DNA of 11,704 nt, taken from the NCBI GenBank assembly GCA_001603055.1, contig LVAZ01000327.1, positions 1 through 11,704 on the forward strand, given 5' to 3'. Position numbers and translations under genes: made by a program. This DNA is from Victivallales bacterium Lenti_02. Lineage in GTDB: Bacteria; Verrucomicrobiota; Lentisphaeria; Oligosphaerales; Lenti-02. Below, in pieces: positions 1 to 5,387 of the stretch. Below the pieces are notes generated by a model. The model was not told the origin of the DNA and searched no databases. It saw only the letters and a list, made by a program, of their open reading frames with translations. The number at the start of each line of letters is the position of its first letter. The first letter of the stretch is position 1.

Positions 1-76
1 AAACCGATGCGCCAGAGCAGGCAGCAACCATTAGGTTGACGCGTATGCCCTCCAGGGCGGAAAACGGGGATCCGTG
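1..76. other. Left-edge stretch, no gene supported
   Basis: No reading frame here looks like a convincing protein end: the three forward frames either stop within 40 bases or run on into the tandem repeat. The only structure seen is a perfect inverted repeat, GCCCT-CC-AGGGC at 47-58, which in RNA would fold as a 4-bp GC stem with a TCCA loop. It could be the tail of a dispersed intergenic repeat continuing from the left, because the same kind of GC-rich palindrome recurs across the following 550 bases. That is inference. Confidence 0.4.
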
Positions 77-263
77 CCAGTCCTGGGGCGATTGCCCCAG
101 GCTATGTTTGTGTAGTGCCTCCGGCACAAAAGCCTCGTGGCCATTCAGCCGATTTCTGCCAAACTCCAGTCCTGGGGCGATTGCCCCAGGCTATGTTTGT
201 GTAGTGCCTCCGGCACATAAGCCTCGTGGCCATTCAGCCGATTTCTGCCAAACTCCAGTCCTG
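77..263. repeat. 89-bp direct tandem repeat, two full copies plus 9 bases
   Basis: Copy 1 spans 77-165, copy 2 spans 166-254, and 255-263 begin a third copy (CCAGTCCTG) before the sequence diverges. By direct reading the two copies differ at a single base (A at 129, T at 218), which implies a recent duplication. Each copy carries two perfect hairpins. The first is an 8-bp stem, CCTGGGGC-GATT-GCCCCAGG (82-101 and 171-190). The second is a 5-bp stem, GTGCC-TCC-GGCAC (115-127 and 204-216). The period is not a multiple of three, so the unit is not a coding repeat. The unit length and paired hairpins resemble REP/BIME-like dispersed palindromic elements, but whether copies exist elsewhere in the genome cannot be seen here. 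Confidence 0.9.
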
Positions 264-541
264 TGCTGGAAGCTCCGGCCACCGTATCCTCTCCCCAACC
301 AACCGCACAGGTGGGCATGGCGCGGCCAATGCGCGGAATTGCCGCTCCGGGAGAGCGGCGTTCCCAAGGGGGCCGTGCGGTGCCAGGCGCTTGGGTTTGT
401 CCATCCCGTCCATCCCGTCCATTCCGTCCATCGGGAAAGACCAGCGGGCAGGCGTTCCCCCCGCAGCTTGGCCGGCTCCGGCGGGGGGGGGCTCCGAGCA
501 AGGCCGAAGCGGCTGGCAGAACCAGGTTTGCTGCAGGCCGT
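264..541. other. Non-coding spacer with GC-rich hairpins
   Basis: This stretch has open frames only because it is GC-rich; none has a recognisable domain. It contains a perfect 7-bp hairpin GCCGCTC-CGGGA-GAGCGGC at 341-359, the 9-bp tandem repeat at 400-435, and a run of nine or more G residues around 482-490. Together with the flanking palindromes it looks like a mosaic of small intergenic repeats, not a decayed gene. I see no tRNA or known structured RNA in it. Confidence 0.5.
400..435. repeat. Four tandem 9-bp units (TCCATCCCG type)
   Basis: The units are TCCATCCCG (400-408), TCCATCCCG (409-417), TCCATTCCG (418-426) and TCCATCGGG (427-435): two identical copies, one with a single change and one more diverged. 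Read on the minus strand they give a GATGGACGG-like repeat. The array is too short and lacks the spacers needed for a CRISPR. It is a microsatellite-like array inside the non-coding spacer and may vary in copy number by slippage. Confidence 0.85.
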
Positions 542-569
542 TTGACAGCGGGAATAGGCTGGATAGCGT
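542..569 (+). promoter_or_regulatory. Possible sigma-70 promoter for rsgA
   Basis: A perfect -35 hexamer TTGACA lies at 542-547. With a 16-bp spacer the -10 would be TAGCGT (564-569), which matches the consensus at only three of six positions. The site is in the right place, about 85 bases before the favoured rsgA start, and nothing else upstream looks better. The weak -10 keeps this tentative. Confidence 0.35.
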
Positions 570-578
570 AGGGGGTTT

Positions 579-623
579 CCCGGAGACTCCGGGTATGAGA
601 TTCCGAACCGCGCGGCAGCGCGG
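579..623 (+). other. Two adjacent hairpins in the rsgA 5' region
   Basis: Hairpin one is CCCGGA-GAC-TCCGGG (579-593), a perfect 6-bp stem with a 3-base loop. Hairpin two is CCGCGC-GGCA-GCGCGG (608-623), also perfect with a tetraloop. The first contains a GGAGA sequence (582-586) that would be the Shine-Dalgarno site for an alternative rsgA start at 595, so in RNA that site would be buried. The pair could be regulatory or simply another copy of an intergenic palindromic repeat. Confidence 0.5.
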
Positions 624-654
624 CAAGGGTGGCAGCGCAGCGAAGAAGACAGCG

Positions 655-1710
655 ATGGATATGCAGGCATTGGGGTTTGACGACTGGTTCCGCAGCCGGT
701 CGGAGGGTATTCTGGCGTCGGGGCGGAGCGTGGCCCGGGTGATGGCGGTGGACCGGGGGAGTTTCCTGGTGCGGAGCGAAGAGGGGGAGACCGGCGCGGA
801 ACTCGCGGGCCGGTTCCGGTTCGGGGTGGAATCCGCCGCCGATCTGCCCTGCGTGGGCGACTGGGTGGGCATCGAGCCGGCCTCGCCGACCCTGGCCATC
901 ATCCACGAGGTTCTGCCCAGGCGGACCTTCCTGCGCCGGAAGGCGCCGGGCAAGACGGTGGACTTCCAGATGATCGCCGCCAATCTGGACGCCGCCCTGA
1001 TCGTGCTGTCCTGCCATTTCGATTTCAACCTGCGTCGGCTTGAACGCTTTCTGGTCGCCGCGCACGAGGGCCAGGTCGAGCCGATTGTCATCCTGACCAA
1101 GACGGATTTGGTGAGTCCGGACGAACTGGCCGAACGGCTCGGCGACATCGCGGCCAGCGGCATTGCGGCCCGGCTGGTGCCGCTGAGCAACGTGACCGGC
1201 AGCGGCTGGGAGGATTTCCGGCGCCTGCTGCAACCCGGCAAAACCTTCTGTCTGCTGGGTTCCTCGGGCGTCGGCAAGACCACCCTCGTCAACCGCCTGC
1301 TCGGGGCGGAGGCGCTGGACACCCGGGCCGTCAGCGCCAGCGGCGAAGGGGTCCACACCACCACCCGGCGCCAACTGATCGCGCTCGACAACGGCGCGCT
1401 GCTGATCGACACCCCCGGCATGCGCGAGCTGGGGCTGCTCGGGGCCGGCGACGGGGTCGAGGACAGTTTCCCGGACATCCAGGAGCTGGCCCCCCGCTGC
1501 CGCTTCCCCGACTGCACCCATGACCGGGAGCCGGGCTGCGCGGTCCGGGCGGCGCTGGCCGCCGGCGAGCTGGACGAGGAACGTTTCCAGAGCTACCGCA
1601 AGCTGCAGAAGGAAACCGAATTCCACGATCTCTCCTACGCCGAGAAGCGCAAGAAGGACCGGGACTTCGGGCGCTTCATCAAGACCGCGAAGAAGAACCT
1701 GAAGTTCTGA
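655..1710 (+). CDS. rsgA: Small ribosomal subunit biogenesis GTPase RsgA
   Basis: A 351-residue cytoplasmic GTPase that assists late 30S subunit maturation, releasing upon GTP hydrolysis. The architecture is diagnostic: an N-terminal OB-fold, then a circularly permuted GTPase domain in which the G4 motif TKTD (148-151) precedes the P-loop GSSGVGKT (202-209) and the G3 motif DTPG (252-255). A C-terminal zinc knuckle has the CX4CXHX5C pattern with C282, C287, H289 and C295. The length matches the family (about 350). I chose ATG 655 because the protein then begins MDMQALGFDDWF, as RsgA proteins do. ATG 595 is also in frame with a plausible GGAGA site, but would add a 20-residue basic tail encoded by hairpin-rich spacer sequence. 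ATG 661 is a third possibility. It converges on the PQQ-repeat gene. Confidence 0.95.
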   Translation: MDMQALGFDDWFRSRSEGILASGRSVARVMAVDRGSFLVRSEEGETGAELAGRFRFGVESAADLPCVGDWVGIEPASPTLAIIHEVLPRRTFLRRKAPGKTVDFQMIAANLDAALIVLSCHFDFNLRRLERFLVAAHEGQVEPIVILTKTDLVSPDELAERLGDIAASGIAARLVPLSNVTGSGWEDFRRLLQPGKTFCLLGSSGVGKTTLVNRLLGAEALDTRAVSASGEGVHTTTRRQLIALDNGALLIDTPGMRELGLLGAGDGVEDSFPDIQELAPRCRFPDCTHDREPGCAVRAALAAGELDEERFQSYRKLQKETEFHDLSYAEKRKKDRDFGRFIKTAKKNLKF

Positions 1711-1739
1711 ACCCGGTGGGCGCCTTCCATCCGGCCTTC

Positions 1740-1758
1740 CCCGCCGAAAGCCGGGCGG
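1740..1758. terminator. Possible bidirectional terminator hairpin between convergent genes
   Basis: CCCGCC (1740-1745) pairs perfectly with GGGCGG (1753-1758) around a 7-base loop, in the 49-bp gap between the rsgA stop and the stop of the convergent gene. There is no T tract on either side, so it is not a classical intrinsic terminator. Its placement is the main argument. Confidence 0.3.
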
Positions 1759-1759
1759 C

Positions 1760-2968
1760 TCAGGGGGCGGGGGGGCGCCGCAGGTCCAGGCCGACCGCTT
1801 CGCCAGCGGCGTTGCGGACATAAAGCCGGCCGTCCGCGAGGGCGGGGGCCGACCAGCAGCGGCCACCGAGAATCTGGGCCCGGGCCACGATCCGGCAGGC
1901 TTCGGGGGTGGCCTCGGCCACCACCAGCCGGCCGGTTTCCTCGAGGCCAAGCACCTTGCCGTCAGCCAAAATGACCGTGCCCAGGCGCGACTCGGGGGCG
2001 GTCCAGACCACCTCGCCGGTCTGCCAGTCGAGACAGCGCAGTTGACGGAAGTCGTAGCCGTACACTTTGCCCTGCCACAGCACCGAACTGCCCATCTCAT
2101 TGCGCAGATTCCGGTTCCGCCAGATTTCGGCGGGCTGGCCGGTGGAAAGGTCGAAGAGGGCGCAGCCGACCCCGTGGCCGGTGGAGACCAGCAACCGGCC
2201 GTCGCCGACCAGCACGTCGGGCGCGTTCTGGTCCCAGGTGGTCCGCCAGGGGAAACGCCACAGCACCTCGCCGGTAGCCGGATCCGCCGCCAGCACCTCG
2301 TGGCCGCCGACCAGAGCGAACGCCGAGCGCCCACCCTGCTGGAAAGGCACGGGCGACGAGTAGCCGGGGCGGCCGGGCGGGCTTTCCCAGAGCGTCTCGC
2401 CGCTCGTCTTGTCAAGGGCCAGACCGGCGGTCCCCACCGCCAGGACCACCCGGTCGGCGAGGACCAGCGGCGAGCCGGCGTAGCCCCACCACACCCGGTA
2501 GTCGGCTCTGGTCGTGGGCGGCGCGGGGTAGGTTTTCGACCAAAGCACCTCGCCGGTGGCGGCATCGAGGCAGAAGGCGTGGCCCGATTTGCTCAGGGTA
2601 TACACCCGGCCGCCGTCCACCGCAGGCGTCGCGCTCGGGCCGCCCTCGTAGGACAAGGGATCGAGCGGGCAGGGGTAGGAATGGCGCCAGACCTCCCGAC
2701 CCGTCTCGCCGTCCAGGCAGTACACGGTGTCCACATTGTCCTGGTTGCCGAGCGTGTAGACCCGTCCCCCCGCTGCGGCGAAGGCGGAAAATCCCGTTCC
2801 CACGGCAGCCCGCCACAGCACCTTCGGCCCCTCCGGCGCCCAGGTCCAGTCCAGCCCCGTCTCGGGCGAAATCCCGTTCCGTTCCGGGCCCCGCCAACCG
2901 GGCCAATCGCCCGCCACCAGGCACGGCAACCAAATAAGCGCGAGAAGGACGACGAGTTTTTGGGTCAT
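1760..2968 (-). CDS. Exported PQQ-like beta-propeller repeat protein
   Basis: A 402-residue protein with a Sec-type signal peptide (about residues 1-20, basic start then a Leu/Val-rich core). The mature protein starts with DWPGWRGPERNG, an entry motif common in secreted propeller proteins of planctomycetes and verrucomicrobia. Blade signatures of the type (C/A)LDxxTGEVLW recur near residues 83-94, 132-143, 184-194, 226-237, 270-283 and 310-322, giving a PQQ_2/BamB-like fold. No PQQ ligand set or catalytic residues can be assigned, so the function is unknown; ligand binding or a scaffold role at the cell surface is possible. Cys16 is preceded by Pro, so no lipobox is present. The gene begins 40 bp after the GH5 stop and is probably co-transcribed with it. 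No good ribosome binding site is visible; a TAG lies in frame two codons upstream of this ATG, so it is the furthest possible start. Confidence 0.85.
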   Translation of the reverse strand: MTQKLVVLLALIWLPCLVAGDWPGWRGPERNGISPETGLDWTWAPEGPKVLWRAAVGTGFSAFAAAGGRVYTLGNQDNVDTVYCLDGETGREVWRHSYPCPLDPLSYEGGPSATPAVDGGRVYTLSKSGHAFCLDAATGEVLWSKTYPAPPTTRADYRVWWGYAGSPLVLADRVVLAVGTAGLALDKTSGETLWESPPGRPGYSSPVPFQQGGRSAFALVGGHEVLAADPATGEVLWRFPWRTTWDQNAPDVLVGDGRLLVSTGHGVGCALFDLSTGQPAEIWRNRNLRNEMGSSVLWQGKVYGYDFRQLRCLDWQTGEVVWTAPESRLGTVILADGKVLGLEETGRLVVAEATPEACRIVARAQILGGRCWSAPALADGRLYVRNAAGEAVGLDLRRPPAP

Positions 2969-3008
2969 GCAGGGCTACCGATCTTTCATGGTGAAGAATG
3001 AGGTGACA

Positions 3009-4532
3009 TCACGGGGCGGCGGCGAGGCGGAAGACGCCCAGGTCCAGCTTGCCGCCCTCCCGGTTGGTACCGGGCTGGAACTCGATTTTCTGAATGCGGA
3101 GGTCGGGCTGGAAGACAGTTTCCCCGGCCTTGAGTTCGGCGAAGGGGATGGCGAGGGTCTGCCAGCCTGCGGCGACCGCGAAAAAGCCGGCAAAGCGCTC
3201 GCCGTCCGGGGTGTAGGCCTTGATTTCCAGCCGGACGGGCTGTTCGGCCCGGATGTCCAGGCTGAAGGCGGCGTGGCCCCGGCAGTCGAGGCTGCCGAAA
3301 TAGAGTCCGAAGCCGACCCAGGCGGGTTCGCCGAGGTGGCGGTAGGCAATCCGGCGGCAGGCCCGGTCGCCGTCGGTGCCCTCCTCGCTGGCGAATTCGC
3401 TGCCTTCGTTGCTGTAGTGGTAGGACTCGGGGCGGGCGCCGAAATCGTGGACCCGGCGACCGAGTTTGGCCTCGGCCTCGCGGGCGGCGCGGGCGGCGGC
3501 CTCGGCGGTTTCGGCGGCGGCGATCCAGGGCTTGTCGCCGCTGCCGTCCCGGTCGCCGGCGTATTGTTCGAGGACGGCCATCTGCGGACGGTCCTGGCCG
3601 TCGCGGGGCTCGACCGAAAGGGGATACTTGCCCCACCACGGACCGGCCGCCCAATAGGTGCCGCCGAGCTGGTGGCGGCGCATCTCGGCGAGGGTGCGGT
3701 CGAGTGCCACCAGCCAGCGCGGGTCGTCGTCGGGCACGCCGAACTCGCCGATGAAGCCCTTGGCGCCGTGCTCCTCCAGCCACTTGATGAAGGGTTGCAG
3801 ACGGTCCACGCCGACATCCGGATAGGCGCCCTCCTCGTCGTAGCTCTTCTTGTAGCTGCCCGAGTGGTCGCGGTCGAAATACTGGTGGGCCTCGTAGACC
3901 AGCCTGTCCGCCGGGTCGTTCAGGAGGAACTTGCCGTTGATCTGGGGCCAGGAATGGGCGCCGCTCCAGCCGTCGCCGCAGACGATGATGGTGGTCTCCA
4001 TGTCCACCGCGCGGATGGCGTCCACGCAGGCCTGGGCGGCGGCGGGCCACAGACCCTTGGTGCCGTGGGGCTCGTTCATGATGCCGTAGGCGAAAATCGC
4101 CGCATTTCCCCGGTAGTGCGCGGCGAGGCGGGCCCAGACATCGGCGAAGGCGGCGTTGGGCACCTCGTCGCCGCCGATGAGCCGCCCCCGGTAGCGGGCG
4201 TAGTTGTGCATGTCGAGCAGGAGTTTGATCCCCCGCTCGCGGGCCAGGGCCGCGGTGGCGTCCAGCCGGGCCAGCTCGTCCGCGTCGAGAGGTTCCAGCA
4301 GACTGTGCTGGAGGCGTTCCCAGCGGAAGGGCAGGCGGACGATGGCGATGCCCTTGGCGCGGCAATAGTCGAACTGCCGGGTGCCGGGATAGGTGTATTC
4401 CTTGCCGTAGGTTCCGGGCATCTCCCGCCCGAATTCGGCCCCGGCGAGATTCACCCCGATCTGGCGGACGCCCGGATCGGCGGCGAACCCGAACACCGGA
4501 AGCAGCAGGGAAAGCGCGAGGCAACAACGCAT
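3009..4532 (-). CDS. Secreted GH5-family glycoside hydrolase with C-terminal beta-sandwich-like region
   Basis: A 507-residue protein with a signal peptide (about residues 1-17, ending GFAA). Residues 22-330 form a (beta/alpha)8 GH5 (cellulase-type) domain with every expected active-site residue visible: Arg66 in VRLPFRW, His109 in LDMHNY, Asn153-Glu154 in IMNEPHG (acid/base), His216 and Tyr218 in EAHQYF, Glu263 in IGEFG (nucleophile) and Trp294. It should hydrolyse a beta-linked glucan or mannan with retention; the exact substrate cannot be read from sequence. An Ala/Glu/Arg-rich probably helical segment (336-358) links to a 360-507 region rich in predicted strands that resembles a carbohydrate-binding or galactose-binding-like module. 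I chose ATG 4532, not a TTG- or ATG-started extension of about 18 residues, because AAGGAG sits 6 bases upstream and the signal peptide then starts cleanly. It is first in a likely operon with the propeller gene, divergent from the hydrogenase operon. Confidence 0.9.
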   Translation of the reverse strand: MRCCLALSLLLPVFGFAADPGVRQIGVNLAGAEFGREMPGTYGKEYTYPGTRQFDYCRAKGIAIVRLPFRWERLQHSLLEPLDADELARLDATAALARERGIKLLLDMHNYARYRGRLIGGDEVPNAAFADVWARLAAHYRGNAAIFAYGIMNEPHGTKGLWPAAAQACVDAIRAVDMETTIIVCGDGWSGAHSWPQINGKFLLNDPADRLVYEAHQYFDRDHSGSYKKSYDEEGAYPDVGVDRLQPFIKWLEEHGAKGFIGEFGVPDDDPRWLVALDRTLAEMRRHQLGGTYWAAGPWWGKYPLSVEPRDGQDRPQMAVLEQYAGDRDGSGDKPWIAAAETAEAAARAAREAEAKLGRRVHDFGARPESYHYSNEGSEFASEEGTDGDRACRRIAYRHLGEPAWVGFGLYFGSLDCRGHAAFSLDIRAEQPVRLEIKAYTPDGERFAGFFAVAAGWQTLAIPFAELKAGETVFQPDLRIQKIEFQPGTNREGGKLDLGVFRLAAAP

Positions 4533-4538
4533 GGCGGA

Positions 4539-4544
4539 CTCCTT
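4539..4544 (-). promoter_or_regulatory. Ribosome binding site that fixes the GH5 start
   Basis: On the minus strand the sequence reads AAGGAG, then six bases, then ATG (4532). This near-ideal Shine-Dalgarno site decides against the longer open frame that extends upstream. Confidence 0.8.
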
Positions 4545-4606
4545 GGGCATGACCGGACACGCCACAAGATAGCACCGGAACAGCAACGTTTTGTCCGCAA
4601 ACCGGC

Positions 4607-4654
4607 ATGCAAAGAGAAGCGCCGACGGCTTGCAGGCCGGGTGTCGCGAGCTAG
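4607..4654 (+). other. 15-codon open frame in the hydrogenase leader region
   Basis: ATG at 4607 opens a 15-residue frame (MQREAPTACRPGVAS) ending at TAG 4652-4654, twelve bases before the first strand of the large hairpin at 4666. The position is what a leader peptide of an attenuator would need, but no Shine-Dalgarno sequence precedes it and there is no run of regulatory codons. It may be chance. Confidence 0.15.
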
Positions 4655-4769
4655 ATTATCTGCTCTCCGCCACCTGGCGCCCCGCCTACGGCCAGCCCTC
4701 GCAGACTCGCGGCACTGGCCGACGCACGGACGGGAGCTGGCGGAAAACCGCCCGTTTCCGGGCTTTTTT
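4626..4769 (+). ncRNA. Candidate structured leader or small RNA upstream of hydC
   Basis: In order along the plus strand: CGGC/GCCG (4626-4629 with 4636-4639); GAGC-t-AGA/TCT-GCTC with a TTA loop (4648-4665); an outer stem TCCGCCA (4666-4672) with TGGCGGA (4738-4744) enclosing an inner stem CGGCCAG (4689-4695) with CTGGCCG (4715-4721); then a terminator hairpin (4750-4763) and T6. A further stem GGCGG-AAAA-CCGCC (4739-4752) overlaps both the outer stem and the terminator, so the three pairings are mutually exclusive. This is the logic of a transcription attenuator, or it could be a terminated small RNA or a dispersed palindromic element. I do not recognise a known RNA family (no SRP, 6S, tmRNA or RNase P signature). 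The stems are short and GC-rich, so chance pairing is a real alternative. Confidence 0.35.
4750..4769 (+). terminator. Intrinsic terminator-like hairpin with T6
   Basis: GCCCG (4750-4754), loop TTTC, CGGGC (4759-4763), then TTTTTT (4764-4769). It is oriented on the plus strand, although no plus-strand protein gene lies upstream for 3 kb. It therefore either ends a short transcript that starts in the divergent spacer or attenuates transcription into hydC 77 bases downstream. Confidence 0.6.
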
Positions 4770-4771
4770 CG

Positions 4772-4800
4772 TGGGCTCTATCGAGAATTTTTTCTTTAAT
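4772..4800 (+). promoter_or_regulatory. Possible promoter of the hyd operon
   Basis: TTTAAT at 4795-4800 matches the -10 consensus at five of six positions and sits in an AT-rich island (about 4764-4802) that stands out from the GC-rich surroundings. With a 17-bp spacer the -35 would be TGGGCT (4772-4777), a poor match. If this is the real promoter, the terminator just upstream insulates the operon and the leader is only about 40 bases long. Confidence 0.35.
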
Positions 4801-4832
4801 ATGTCCCCGGTCTGGTTTCTTGCAAGTCGAAA

Positions 4833-4838
4833 AAGGAG
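4833..4838 (+). promoter_or_regulatory. Ribosome binding site of hydC
   Basis: AAGGAG lies eight bases before ATG 4847, a strong site which confirms that the cysteine-rich N-terminus of HydC is translated. Confidence 0.8.
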
Positions 4839-4846
4839 CAACTTGA

Positions 4847-5371
4847 ATGTCTTGCGCGGCATGTGACAGCAAGTGCGTCGATCTCATCCAGAAATTCCCG
4901 GACAAAACGGCGGAGCTGACCGCGTACATGGCCGGTCTGCCCATCGGGGCGAACCGCGACCTGAACCGGGGGCTTCTGATCCAAAGCCTGCACAAGGCGC
5001 AGGGGATTTTCGGCTACCTGCCGGAGGAAGTGCAGCGGTTCGTGGCCGAGAAGCTGGGCCTGCACCTGAGCGAGGTGTACGGGGTGATCAGCTTCTACAG
5101 CTTCTTCACCACCAAGCCGCTGGGCAAGCACCAGATCAGCGTGTGCACGGGCACGGCGTGCTTCGTGCGCGGCGCGGGCAAGGTGCTGGACGAATTCAAG
5201 CGCTACCTCTCGGTGAGCGAGGGCGAGACGACCGAGGACGGCAAGTTCAGCCTGGGCGCGCTGCGCTGCGTCGGGGCGTGCAGCCTGGCCCCGGTGGTCA
5301 TGGTGAACGGCCGGGTGTACGGCAACGTCACCCCCGCCAAGGTCGCCAACATTCTGAGCGAGTGCAACTAG
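4847..5371 (+). CDS. hydC: [FeFe]-hydrogenase subunit HydC (NuoE-like, thioredoxin-like 2Fe-2S)
   Basis: A 174-residue cytoplasmic electron-transfer subunit of the NuoE/24-kDa family, carrying one [2Fe-2S] cluster that works beside the flavin subunit. An N-terminal helical part (about 15-85, including the LPEEVQRFVAEKLGL and YGVISFYSFF motifs typical of the family) is followed by a thioredoxin-like domain with cluster ligands C100 and C105 (VCTGTAC) and C141 and C145 (CVGAC), the expected CX4C and CX3C pair. An unusual extra feature is the N-terminus MSCAACDSKC, with cysteines 3, 6 and 10. It is the first gene of a three-gene operon, 16 bp before hydB. Identification as a hydrogenase subunit, not a subunit of respiratory complex I, rests on the neighbouring hydB and hydA. 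Confidence 0.93.
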   Translation: MSCAACDSKCVDLIQKFPDKTAELTAYMAGLPIGANRDLNRGLLIQSLHKAQGIFGYLPEEVQRFVAEKLGLHLSEVYGVISFYSFFTTKPLGKHQISVCTGTACFVRGAGKVLDEFKRYLSVSEGETTEDGKFSLGALRCVGACSLAPVVMVNGRVYGNVTPAKVANILSECN

Positions 5372-5387
5372 CAGAGAGACCCCCACG

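Noticed and set aside
400..435. Possible CRISPR repeats
   Set aside because: The units are 9 bp and directly abutting with no spacers, so this is a simple tandem repeat.
145..2565. An 806-codon minus-strand open frame across the repeats, rsgA and part of the propeller gene
   Set aside because: It lies antisense to rsgA and out of frame with the propeller gene, is very rich in Pro, Arg and Ala, and has no recognisable domain. It is a GC-rich shadow frame.
2908..2968. Possible lipoprotein signal in the propeller protein
   Set aside because: The only cysteine in the signal region is preceded by proline (LPC), which does not fit a lipobox, so a normal signal-peptidase I site is more likely.
4648..4673. 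Sequence resembling the 3' end of a tRNA-Ser (TCTGCTCTCCGCCA)
   Set aside because: There is no matching 5' acceptor strand, anticodon arm or TTCGA T-loop upstream at tRNA distance, so it is not a tRNA and not a supported attachment-site remnant.
2967..4799. A 610-codon plus-strand open frame opposite the GH5 gene
   Set aside because: Composition is almost all Gly, Ala, Val and Glu with no motifs, and it is antisense to a gene with a full GH5 catalytic set.
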